DNA of 25,519 nt from an uncultured Desulfuromonadales bacterium (GTDB lineage Bacteria > Desulfobacterota > Desulfuromonadia > Desulfuromonadales > Geopsychrobacteraceae): the NCBI GenBank assembly GCA_947259685.1, contig CAMYNC010000065.1, positions 1 through 25,519 on the forward strand, in the 5' to 3' direction. The notes beneath the pieces are model-generated. The model was not told the DNA's origin and ran no database searches. It saw only the letters and a program-made list of their open reading frames with translations. Made by a program: the position numbers and the translations under genes. Below are positions 1 to 10,532 of the stretch, in pieces (position 1 is the first letter of the stretch; each line of letters starts with the position of its first letter).

Positions 1-136
1 ATTAAATTTTTTTGATCATGCCAGCCTCATTCTTTTCTGTCAAGCAGATCTGTTGCTGTGACTTGCCCGGAAAATCAGGCTGTGCTACCCTCCGTGCGTT
101 TTTGCATGATATGATCAAGTTTGATTGGAGAAATAG

Positions 137-1114
137 ATGAGCAAAGCACTAGGACTTATCTCAGGCGGTCTTGACAGCACCTTGGCGGCGATGACCCTGA
201 TGCGCCAGGGCATCGAGGTGACCGGCATCTCTTTTGTCACCCCCTTCTTCGGCGCCGGCAAAGCGAAAGCGGCCGCGGAAAAGATTGGCTTTCCGCTGAT
301 CGTGCAAGAGATCAGTGATATCCACCTTGAAATGGTCAAAGATCCAAAATACGGCTACGGTCGCAACATGAACCCCTGCATCGACTGTCACGCGATGATG
401 TTCCGCCTGGCGGGAGAAATCATGGAAAATGAGGGCTTCGACTTCCTGTTTTCCGGCGAGGTGCTCGGCCAACGACCGATGAGTCAGAACGCCAACGCCC
501 TGCGCTCAGTGGCCAAACACTCTGACTATTCAGACCGGGTGCTGCGCCCGCTGTCGGCCAAACTGCTGCCGATCACGCCGATGGAAGAAGCTGGTCTGGT
601 CGACCGAGAACAACTGCTCGACATCCAGGGGCGCTCGCGCAGACCACAACAGGCGCTGGCCAAGGAGTGGGGCTACCTGGATTTCCCGGCCAGCGGCGGC
701 GGCTGCCTGCTGACCGAGTCCGGCTTCTCAAACCAGCTGCGCGACCTGTTACAACACAGCCCACAGGCCACTCCCGCGGATGTAGAACTGCTCAAGGTCG
801 GCCGTCAGTTCCGCCTCTCGCCGACGGCCAAACTGGTGCTCGGCAGACATCGCGCCGACAACGATCAGCTCAATGAACTGGCCACTGAACAGCATCTTAA
901 ATTGCGCTGCCGAAACTTCAGCGGCCCGCTCGGTCTCTACTGTGGAGAAGAGTCGCAGGAGGACCTGCAAACCGCAGCGGCGATCCTCGCCTCGTACGGC
1001 AAAGGGAAGGATGAGGCTCAGCTGGAGGTACTCTTCTCTAATAGCGAAAGAGAGTTTGAACTAACCGTCGCCCCACTGCCTCGCGATGCTTCGCGAGCGA
1101 TGCTTTTGTCGTAA
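137..1114 (+). CDS. PP-loop ATPase, MnmA/ThiI-like tRNA thiolation protein
   Basis: A 325-residue cytoplasmic protein. The N-terminal half is a PP-loop (adenylating) ATPase domain with the signature SGGLDS at residues 9-14. It has a Cys pair in NPCIDCH (Cys81, Cys84) and a third Cys in GGGCLL (Cys190). Catalytic cysteines occur at comparable places in MnmA-type tRNA 2-thiouridylases (known family chemistry), where uridine is adenylated and then receives sulfur from a persulfide. The region after about residue 200 is not an MnmA tRNA-binding domain that I recognise; it may be a DUF814/NFACT-R-like domain, which is a guess. The ATG follows a GGAGA box about 7 bases upstream. The gene stands alone, convergent with groEL. 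The exact tRNA target, U8 or U34, cannot be read from the sequence. Confidence 0.8.
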   Translation: MSKALGLISGGLDSTLAAMTLMRQGIEVTGISFVTPFFGAGKAKAAAEKIGFPLIVQEISDIHLEMVKDPKYGYGRNMNPCIDCHAMMFRLAGEIMENEGFDFLFSGEVLGQRPMSQNANALRSVAKHSDYSDRVLRPLSAKLLPITPMEEAGLVDREQLLDIQGRSRRPQQALAKEWGYLDFPASGGGCLLTESGFSNQLRDLLQHSPQATPADVELLKVGRQFRLSPTAKLVLGRHRADNDQLNELATEQHLKLRCRNFSGPLGLYCGEESQEDLQTAAAILASYGKGKDEAQLEVLFSNSEREFELTVAPLPRDASRAMLLS

Positions 1115-1202
1115 GAATTCTGTCGGGTCGATCCGCTTGATCGCCCGATCCGATCCCACCAGTCGAGCAAAGGCGACCCAGCAGGCCGCACCGACAAATG
1201 AC

Positions 1203-1238
1203 AAAAAAACGCCCCGCCGGATAACTCCGACGGGGCGT
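1203..1238 (-). terminator. Rho-independent terminator of groEL
   Basis: A stem with arms ACGCCCCG.CGGA (1209-1221) and TCCG.CGGGGCGT (1226-1238), one internal mismatch and a TAAC loop. Read on the minus strand it is followed by seven T residues (A1203-A1209 on the plus strand), so it ends the groESL transcript about 30 bases after the groEL stop codon. On the plus strand the T tract is only TTT, so it may also work weakly for the gene ending at 1114. Confidence 0.85.
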
Positions 1239-1270
1239 TTCTATTCAGCTACGACAGAATGTCGGGCGTA

Positions 1271-2935
<1,665 letters not shown>

Positions 2936-2963
2936 TTATTTGTTGAAACTGTCAAACAGCAGG

Positions 2964-3257
2964 TTACTTCTCAACAACACCTAGAATATCGTCTTCACGC
3001 ATGATCAGATATTCTACGCCGTCAACCTTGATCTCGCTACCGGCGTACTTGCCGAACAGCACCAGGTCGCCTGCTTTAACGTCCAGAGGCAGAACTTTAC
3101 CTTCCGGAGTCACCTTGCCCTTGCCGGCGGCGATGACTTTACCCTCCTGAGGCTTTTCCTTGGAAACAGTGTCAGGGATAATGATGCCACCGGCGGTGGT
3201 GGTTTCCTCTTCAACACGCTCAACGATGATACGGTCCTGCAAAGGTCTGATGTTCAT
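2964..3257 (-). CDS. groES: 10 kDa co-chaperonin GroES
   Basis: A 97-residue co-chaperonin, the normal length for the family, which caps the GroEL ring. It starts [16 protein letters not shown]. The mobile-loop region is [16 protein letters not shown], and the conserved [11 protein letters not shown] and [13 protein letters not shown] motifs follow. The ATG is preceded by GGAGAATTATC, a good ribosome binding site. It is the first gene of the heat-shock operon; the promoter and CIRCE dyad lie about 115-180 bases upstream. Confidence 0.99.
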   Translation of the reverse strand: MNIRPLQDRIIVERVEEETTTAGGIIIPDTVSKEKPQEGKVIAAGKGKVTPEGKVLPLDVKAGDLVLFGKYAGSEIKVDGVEYLIMREDDILGVVEK

Positions 3258-3372
3258 GATAATTCTCCTTTCACTTCAATGGCTGGCTTTACTCAAGCCG
3301 TTACGAATTAAGGTCAAAACAGAGCAAGAGACGAAGCACGCTAAAAACCGCGGGGCAGGTCTCTTGACCCTG

Positions 3373-3399
3373 TTAGCACTCAAAGCGCTTGAGTGCTAA
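3373..3399. promoter_or_regulatory. CIRCE operator (HrcA binding site)
   Basis: A perfect TTAGCACTC-N9-GAGTGCTAA dyad, the canonical CIRCE element bound by the heat-shock repressor HrcA (established). The palindrome extends outward to CTG...CAG and the spacer contains AAGCGCTT, so nearly the whole 33 bases are self-complementary. It lies directly downstream of the -10 box of the groES promoter, so bound HrcA would block transcription and the hairpin would sit at the extreme 5' end of the mRNA. Confidence 0.97.
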
Positions 3400-3409
3400 C
3401 AGGGAAACA

Positions 3410-3437
3410 ATAATAGTCCGTCATCTCGGATTGTCAA
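3410..3437 (-). promoter_or_regulatory. Sigma70-type promoter of groESL
   Basis: On the minus strand there is a consensus -35 TTGACA (3437-3432), a 16-base spacer and -10 TATTAT (3415-3410). The predicted start is near 3403, immediately before the CIRCE dyad. The arrangement of housekeeping promoter plus CIRCE fits HrcA control rather than a sigma32-only promoter. Confidence 0.85.
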
Positions 3438-3453
3438 GTGTTTTTTGAGGGGG

Positions 3454-3999
3454 TTAACGCGCCCCAGAGCCAGGCACTTCCTGCCGGGAAAGGACCTGCA
3501 GCAGCCGATCGGCAAGTTGGCGGGAAATCTTTTCAACGAGCTTACGCCGCTCCGCAGCCAAAGAAGAATAATCATTTTCATAAAAAACTTCGACAGGATA
3601 GTTGAGCTGCAAGCTGGCAGAACCCTGGCCAGGCTGGTAAAGCCGCAGACGGCTGCGGGCCTTGATGTCGGTGACGCTGCTGCCGACATCCTCTACGTAG
3701 GCATAAAGCTCGCCACGCAGGTAATCGCGCTGACTGAGCCACTCGAGGTCGATCTGTTCAAGCCCCTGTTTGAGAATGATAAACTCATAGCCGTAGCGAG
3801 CCCCCTGCGCGTTCAAGCGATCGACAAAAGCATTAAACAAATTGTCTGCAACCTCTGCCGGAACCATAATCGTTTCAAACGGAACGACGTAAAGCTGCTG
3901 GGATTGCAAGGGCGCAGCCTTGCCAAGTTGGCTAACGGGCGGCGACTGGCTGGCGCAGGCAGCCAGCAAGAAACTTAGGGCCAACAATAAATTTTTCAT
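3454..3999 (-). CDS. Predicted lipoprotein, unknown function
   Basis: About 181 residues. The N-terminus is a lipoprotein signal: a short hydrophobic stretch ending in the lipobox LLAAC, so the mature protein begins at that Cys and is membrane-anchored, probably in the outer membrane. The mature part is a mixed alpha/beta domain (for example LYVVPFETIMVP, then YGYEFIIL and a basic C-terminal helix with RRKLVEKISRQLADRLL). I do not recognise the family. The ATG at 3999 is preferred over the TTG one codon upstream because AGGA lies four bases before it. It sits 30 bases after the stop of the HTH/Cys-rich regulator on the same strand, so the two are probably co-transcribed. Confidence 0.75.
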   Translation of the reverse strand: MKNLLLALSFLLAACASQSPPVSQLGKAAPLQSQQLYVVPFETIMVPAEVADNLFNAFVDRLNAQGARYGYEFIILKQGLEQIDLEWLSQRDYLRGELYAYVEDVGSSVTDIKARSRLRLYQPGQGSASLQLNYPVEVFYENDYSSLAAERRKLVEKISRQLADRLLQVLSRQEVPGSGAR

Positions 4000-4029
4000 C
4001 AAATCCTCACAAAACTTGAAAAGTTGCGG

Positions 4030-4569
4030 CTATTTTTGTTTCAAAGCCTGTTCCAGGCGCAGAAATTCGAGAGCCTGTTCCAGCCGTCCGATGGCTCCGC
4101 CGAAGCCGGAGCGAAAATTCAGAATCTCGGCCTCGACACCAAAGCTCAGGATTGATGGCTGGCAGCAAGGCACGGCCATACTATTAAATAAGTAGTAGCC
4201 GTCTGTTGCCAAGAGCAACTGACCATTCATGAAATCTCTGACCCAAAGCTGCTCCGGCGGATTTTCAACCAACTTAGCCAGGCCGCAGGAACAGCAACAG
4301 CAACAAAGCTCCCCCTGCGGAACCTGCAAACGACTGCACTGATGGGGCAATAAAGGGCGCTGACAATCACAGCGCACCTCAGCAGCGGGACGCGCACTGG
4401 CCAGGCCACCATGGATACGCACGATCTGTTCGGTTTTCTCGAGCAGTTTCAGATCCCGATGAATCGTCATCCGCGAAATCTGAAAATGCGCACACAGCTC
4501 GCGGGTCGACAGCCCACCGCGCTGCCTGAGCAACCGCAATATTTCCTGCCTGCGCAGTTCGCCACTCAA
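4030..4569 (-). CDS. DeoR-type HTH regulator fused to Cys-rich, NosL-like domain
   Basis: The N-terminus (about residues 4-57 from this start) is a DeoR-type winged helix: RRQEILRLL, then LSTRELCAHFQISRMTIHRDL and the wing IVRIHGGL. In place of the sugar-phosphate-sensing domain of true DeoR proteins there is a short Cys-rich segment: CDC, a further C, then five consecutive Cys followed by SCG. The tail (VRDFMNG, GYYLFNS, PCCQPSILSF, FGG) resembles the second half of NosL, a Cu(I)-binding lipoprotein domain. This is a remote resemblance by eye. Role inferred: a cytoplasmic metal- or redox-responsive transcription factor. Start: TTG at 4569 is chosen because GGGAGG lies five bases upstream; a TTG at 4590 would place that box inside the gene. 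It is probably co-transcribed with the downstream lipoprotein gene. Confidence 0.75.
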   Translation of the reverse strand: MSGELRRQEILRLLRQRGGLSTRELCAHFQISRMTIHRDLKLLEKTEQIVRIHGGLASARPAAEVRCDCQRPLLPHQCSRLQVPQGELCCCCCSCGLAKLVENPPEQLWVRDFMNGQLLLATDGYYLFNSMAVPCCQPSILSFGVEAEILNFRSGFGGAIGRLEQALEFLRLEQALKQK

Positions 4570-5075
4570 ATCAGCCTCCCGAATTGCCAAGATGGAAGAA
4601 GAGAAATTATCCCTGACGGCTAAATCTGGATCCGTGGGTAAACGGTGGATGAAGAGTGCAAGTGCTTGGATTGGATGAGAAGTTCAAAAATCTGAGCTGT
4701 CCCTGAAGGTTCAGCGGTGATTTTTGGCGTACTCAGGCAATTCAATGGCTTGTGCTATTCGCCAGCAGATACTCACAGGTTCAGGTTAAACATAATGGAA
4801 CAATTAATTTGTAACAGCAATTCAAAGTTAAGCAGAATCAGTTTAAGTCAGCCTAAATATCAAAATCTCCCTTCAGCAGCAGCTGCAGCCGCCAAAAGAG
4901 CGAAGCTTTCCCTTTCAATAACAGATAGTTAAGACTCCTTTATCCGCAATGAAACAACTTTATTTAAAGTAAATCTTTTTACCGTTGATAAATATTAACC
5001 TTGACATTTTCTACCATCAGGGCTATAGGATCTGGACATAAAACCCTTTTCTATTCTTGGATGGTGTAGAAGTTC
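4570..5075. other. Divergent intergenic region with promoter
   Basis: About 500 bases between two divergent regulator genes. The part from about 4780 to 5000 is clearly richer in A+T than its surroundings. It holds the XRE-cupin promoter (5001-5029) and a small dyad, ACTTTA-TT-TAAAGT (4957-4970), about 30 bases upstream of that promoter, which could be an operator. A 45-codon frame at 4795-4932 has no ribosome binding site and is not called. No promoter for the minus-strand regulator could be identified. Confidence 0.5.
5001..5029 (+). promoter_or_regulatory. Sigma70-type promoter of the methylmalonyl-CoA module
   Basis: A consensus TTGACA (5001-5006), a 17-base spacer and TATAGG (5024-5029). 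The predicted start is near 5036, giving a leader of about 40 bases before the XRE-cupin gene. It is the only strong promoter seen upstream of the mutase cluster. Confidence 0.75.
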
Positions 5076-5636
5076 ATGGAATTTGATATCGGTAAAAAAA
5101 TCAAAGCCCTGCGTAAGGAACGCAAGCTGACCCTGCAGGATGTTGCCAACGAGACAGGCTTTTCGCCCGCCCTGATTTCGCAGATCGAAAACAACAATGT
5201 CTCACCACCGATTGCGACCCTGTCGAAGATTGCCCGGTTCTTCGATGTCAAAATGAGTTTCTTCTTTGAAGAAGGTGAAGGCGCGACCCGCTACGAAATC
5301 GTCCGCAAGGATGAACGTCGGGTGGTCAGCCGGGTGATCTCAAAAGATGGCACTGGTCATGGCTATACCTATGAAACTCTTTCCTACCGGAAAAAAAATA
5401 AAAAAATGGAGCCTTTCCTGCTGACCGTTTCCGAACGCGCCCAGGAAGAAACGCTCTATAACCATGAGGGAGAAGAGTTCTTGCTGATCCTGCAGGGCAC
5501 CGCCGAGATCATCCTCGACGATGAGCGCCACACCCTTAATGAGGGAGATGCGGCCTATTTCGACTCATCAGTGAAGCATCGGTTGCTCTCCAAAGATGGC
5601 GAACTGGTTCAGGTGCTGGCGGTGGTAACTCGCTAG
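5076..5636 (+). CDS. XRE-family transcriptional regulator with cupin domain
   Basis: A 186-residue cytoplasmic regulator. Residues 5-60 form an XRE/Cro-type helix-turn-helix ([20 protein letters not shown], then [22 protein letters not shown]). Residues 115-183 form a cupin_2 beta barrel ([18 protein letters not shown], then [18 protein letters not shown]). Two-domain regulators of this type usually sense a small metabolite in the cupin pocket. The methylmalonyl-CoA mutase gene begins 61 bases downstream on the same strand, so control of that pathway, and autoregulation, is the simplest inference. The effector could be a CoA-pathway acid, but the sequence does not show it. The ribosome binding site (GGATGG, AGAAG) is weak. 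Confidence 0.9.
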   Translation: MEFDIGKKIKALRKERKLTLQDVANETGFSPALISQIENNNVSPPIATLSKIARFFDVKMSFFFEEGEGATRYEIVRKDERRVVSRVISKDGTGHGYTYETLSYRKKNKKMEPFLLTVSERAQEETLYNHEGEEFLLILQGTAEIILDDERHTLNEGDAAYFDSSVKHRLLSKDGELVQVLAVVTR

Positions 5637-5697
5637 CCTCCTAGAAACAAAAATCTGCAATTTCTCGATACAGAAACAAAGGAAGGAAGCAATCGCT

Positions 5698-7836
<2,139 letters not shown>

Positions 7837-7880
7837 ACAAATCCAATAGCACCTAGACACGAGCTTCAATAAGGAAATTG

Positions 7881-7961
7881 ACACAGAGGTGCGAAGAATG
7901 CAGAGCAAGGCAGAATCCGGTTTTGATTTTGCCTTGCTCTGCACCTCCTTCGTCTCTGCGT
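7881..7961. repeat. Dispersed CGCAGAG-type hairpin repeat, copy A
   Basis: An imperfect inverted repeat with arms of about 32 bases. The left arm contains GCAGAGCAAGGCA and the right arm its exact complement TGCCTTGCTCTGC; the outer parts are ACACAGAG versus CTCTGCGT. The loop is about 17 bases. It lies in the 186-base gap between mutase and meaB. It shares the CGCAGAG/CTCTGCG core with the copies at 18310-18382 and 19968-20060. Confidence 0.75.
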
Positions 7962-8022
7962 TAATGATTTTGCTTTCCCCCGTGTGCTGGAAACTTAGCG
8001 GCAAAGCCCAAGGTTTTAGATT

Positions 8023-9000
8023 TTGTCAAACATCGTTCAACTCGCCAACGGCGTCCGCTCCGGTAAAATCCGCCCTCTCGCCAAAGCCATCACTCTGATC
8101 GAAAGTCGCAGCCCGGACCATTCCGCTGAGGCGACCAAACTGCTCGACAGATTGCTGCCCGACTCTGGCAACTCGATCCGGGTCGGCATTTCCGGGGTCC
8201 CCGGTGCCGGCAAGAGCACCTTCATCGAAGCGCTCGGCATGAACCTCATCGAGCAGGGGCACCGGATCGCCATTTTGGCCGTCGACCCAACCTCGCAGCT
8301 TTCCGGCGGCTCGATTCTCGGCGACAAGACCCGCATGGAGCTGCTCTCGCGCGAAAAGAATGCCTTTATCCGCCCTTCTCCCTCCGGCGACACCCTGGGC
8401 GGCGTGGCGCGCAAAACCCGCGAAACCATGCTGCTCTGCGAAGCGGCCGGCTACGATGTGATCATCGTCGAAACCGTCGGCGTCGGCCAGTCGGAGATCA
8501 CTGTCGCCTCGATGGTCGATTTCTTTATGCTGCTGCAACTGCCAAACGCCGGTGATGAACTGCAGGGGATCAAAAAAGGGGTGATGGAGATTGCCGACGC
8601 CATCCTGATCAATAAATCCGAAGGCGATAATCGTCCCAAGGCCGACCTGGCCCGCCAGCAGTATGCTAATGCCCTGCACCTGATCAAGCCCAAGAGCAAA
8701 CACTGGCAGGTCCCGGCTCTGCTCTGCAGCGCCCTCCACAAGCAAGGCATCAGTCAGGCGTGGGAAACCATCCTCGACTTTGTGGCCTGCATGCAACAGA
8801 GTGGCGAATTCGCGGCCAAACGTCGCTTGCAGGCCAACGACTGGATGTGGACCCTGGTGATGGACGACTTAAAAGAGCTGTTCCTGCGCGACCCACGGGT
8901 CGCCGCCCTGCTCGAACAGGTTCAGCGGGGCGTTCAGCATGGCACCACCACCCCTGGCGCTGCGGCAAGACGACTCATTGAAACCTTCAAAAGACACTGA
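8023..9000 (+). CDS. meaB: MeaB/ArgK-family GTPase, methylmalonyl-CoA mutase chaperone
   Basis: A 325-residue G3E-family P-loop GTPase that protects and reactivates methylmalonyl-CoA mutase and gates adenosylcobalamin loading (established for MeaB/MMAA). Visible motifs are Walker A GVPGAGKS (58-65), AVDPTSQLSGGSILGDKTRM, the switch/Walker B motif VETVGVGQSE, and a guanine-recognition motif that reads NKSEGD where NKxD is usual. It starts with TTG at 8023, with AAGG about nine bases upstream; no better in-frame start is visible. The gap to the mutase gene contains a hairpin repeat. It is co-directional with mutase and epimerase, consistent with one functional module. Confidence 0.95.
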   Translation: MSNIVQLANGVRSGKIRPLAKAITLIESRSPDHSAEATKLLDRLLPDSGNSIRVGISGVPGAGKSTFIEALGMNLIEQGHRIAILAVDPTSQLSGGSILGDKTRMELLSREKNAFIRPSPSGDTLGGVARKTRETMLLCEAAGYDVIIVETVGVGQSEITVASMVDFFMLLQLPNAGDELQGIKKGVMEIADAILINKSEGDNRPKADLARQQYANALHLIKPKSKHWQVPALLCSALHKQGISQAWETILDFVACMQQSGEFAAKRRLQANDWMWTLVMDDLKELFLRDPRVAALLEQVQRGVQHGTTTPGAAARRLIETFKRH

Positions 9001-9108
9001 TAGCTGCATTTTGAGCAGATTTCCAGCAAAGGCCCACCTCAGCCCTTCTTTTGCGGCTCGTTGCAGTGCTCTATTTTTTCTACTCCAATCGATAAAGGAG
9101 CAAAAACC

Positions 9109-9513
9109 ATGACTGAAAAAATCAATCACATCGGCATCGCGGTCAAAAACCTGGAAAATTCGATTCCGCTTTACCGTGACCAGCTGGGGATGGAATTTGA
9201 AGGCACTGAAGAAGTCGCCGAGCAAAAGGTCCGCGTCGCCTTTCTTAAAATCGGCGAGAGCCGGATTGAACTGCTTGAACCGACCTCGCCCGATTCTCCG
9301 GTGGCAAAATTTCTGGAGAAAAACGGTGAAGGGATCCATCATCTGGCCTATGAGGTTGCCGATATTGAGCAAACCCTTGCCGAACTGAAGCAAAATGAAG
9401 TAAGATTAATAGATAACCAACCGCGCCGCGGTGCCCACGGTAGCCTGATTGCGTTTCTGCACCCCAAAGCCACCGGGGGGGTTCTGACAGAGATCTGCCA
9501 AGCAGGGCACTAG
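9109..9513 (+). CDS. mce: Methylmalonyl-CoA epimerase
   Basis: A 134-residue vicinal-oxygen-chelate fold enzyme that interconverts (S)- and (R)-methylmalonyl-CoA, linking propionyl-CoA carboxylation to the mutase. It has two beta-alpha-beta-beta-beta repeats. Metal-ligand positions known for the family are visible: His7 in NHIGIAV, the IHHLAYEV motif and the Glu in GVLTEIC near the C-terminus. A frame continues upstream to 9061, but the ATG at 9109 is the real start because AAAGGAG lies eight bases before it and the product begins right at the conserved first strand. It completes the mutase-MeaB-epimerase module. Confidence 0.96.
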   Translation: MTEKINHIGIAVKNLENSIPLYRDQLGMEFEGTEEVAEQKVRVAFLKIGESRIELLEPTSPDSPVAKFLEKNGEGIHHLAYEVADIEQTLAELKQNEVRLIDNQPRRGAHGSLIAFLHPKATGGVLTEICQAGH

Positions 9514-9620
9514 GGTCAATGCTCAAACCGGCGGCAACGCCAGCTACCGTTGTCGCCAACTCCCTGCAGACATTTCACCCGTGGGAACGACAGATCTCCC
9601 CAGCCAATGGAGGCACGAGA

Positions 9621-10121
9621 ATGCTGAAGAAAACCTTGCATGCCATGCTCACCATCTGCGTCCTGCTGGCGCTTTCTGCCTTGCCAGCTGCAGCGCTGCA
9701 AAAAGGCGATGACCTGCCTGAATTGAAGGGCACAACCATCGACGGCGTCGCTTTCGATCTCAGCAGCTTCAAAGGGGAGCCGATCCTCTTGAAGATCGGC
9801 ACAACCTGGTGCCCGACCTGTAAAATCCAAACCAAAGCGATCAACAATCTGAGCGAGTACCTCAAAGAAAACAATGTCCATTTCGTAGATGTTTTCCTTC
9901 AGGAGAGTGAAAAAACCGTTCGTAAATATTTTTCCAAAGGAAAGTACCAGACCCCGGAAACAGTTCTGATCGACGATGGTCAGATCTACAAAGCCTTGAA
10001 TATCTACCTGATCCCCAGAGTGATCCTGATCGATAAAAATTTCAAGGTGTTCCGCGACAGCGCTGCGCTCTCAGAAAAAAAACTAAAGCTGAAACTGGAG
10101 GCGCTGCTGGCAACCCAATAA
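9621..10121 (+). CDS. Exported thioredoxin-like (TlpA/redoxin) protein
   Basis: A 166-residue protein with an N-terminal signal peptide: KK, then a hydrophobic core, with cleavage probably after LPAAA near residue 25. A thioredoxin fold follows, with the redox motif WCPTC (63-67) and the cis-Pro region LIPRVILIDK. It is probably periplasmic and involved in disulfide reduction, perhaps in cytochrome maturation or peroxide defence; the substrate is unknown. The start is fixed by TGGAGG seven bases before the ATG; an upstream frame to 9519 is not used. It follows the epimerase gene by 107 bases and may share its transcript, without an evident functional link. Confidence 0.88.
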   Translation: MLKKTLHAMLTICVLLALSALPAAALQKGDDLPELKGTTIDGVAFDLSSFKGEPILLKIGTTWCPTCKIQTKAINNLSEYLKENNVHFVDVFLQESEKTVRKYFSKGKYQTPETVLIDDGQIYKALNIYLIPRVILIDKNFKVFRDSAALSEKKLKLKLEALLATQ

Positions 10122-10532
10122 CCGCTTGCCGTTACCGCTCTTCTGTGGTGCAGAACCAACAGTCAGTTGTGGCAACCAAGCAACAACCATGAGATCCGGC
10201 TGGCGCCAAGCCTGGTCGCCAGCCGTAAAACAGCGCCAAGTTCCCTGTAGTTTCAACCACTTAAACACTTTATTACCTCAAAAGAGAAACTTGGCACCGA
10301 TGCTGCTTATTTGAAATCCCATCGATTTCAGAGCAACATCGATTTTGCCTGAATGAACAAATTTTATTTATGGAACTCGGAGGCCCTTCCGATAGATGAG
10401 CCAGATCGGCTCCGACGCGAAAACCGGCACCCGAATTCAACCGAGCAGCGACGAACAGAAGTAGTAAAGAGCAGTCGCATTTCCCGCCGAAATTGTTCGG
10501 CAATTTACCACATTTCATGGAGGTAACACCAA
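10122..10532 (+). other. Long structured upstream region of the porin gene
   Basis: This 411-base gap has no gene. It contains a perfect dyad GGCTGGCG-N11-CGCCAGCC (10198-10224), a sigma54-like promoter (10291-10307), two copies of CATCGATTT 17 bases apart (10320-10328, 10337-10345), and a hairpin with arms CGGAG..CCGAT and ATCGG.CTCCG (10378-10414) in the predicted leader. The dyad lies about 95-120 bases before the predicted start, a usual place for a sigma54 activator site, but it could also be the end of the upstream transcript. I see no match to a known riboswitch. Confidence 0.5.
10291..10307 (+). promoter_or_regulatory. Putative sigma54 promoter of the porin gene
   Basis: TTGGCAC-N5-CTGCT with the invariant GG (10293-10294) and GC (10305-10306) separated by exactly ten bases, as required by RpoN. 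The full -24 half matches the consensus TTGGCAC; the -12 half is CTGCT against TTGCA/T. The predicted start is near 10318, about 215 bases before the porin ATG. The core is the same as at 24497-24512. Confidence 0.6.

Noticed and set aside
4795..4932. A 45-codon plus-strand frame with an Ala-rich stretch
   Set aside because: There is no ribosome binding site, no promoter and no recognisable feature; it lies in A+T-rich intergenic DNA. Kept only as a weak possibility.
10298..10341. A rho-independent terminator of the thioredoxin-like gene (CGATG.TGCT..AGCA.CATCG)
   Set aside because: The stem is interrupted, the tail ATTTTG is weak, and it overlaps the -12 half of the sigma54-like promoter; it may be just a by-product of the CATCGATTT repeats.
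10378..10532. A cyclic-di-GMP or other known riboswitch in the porin leader
   Set aside because: The conserved core sequences of the common classes were not found; only generic stems are visible.
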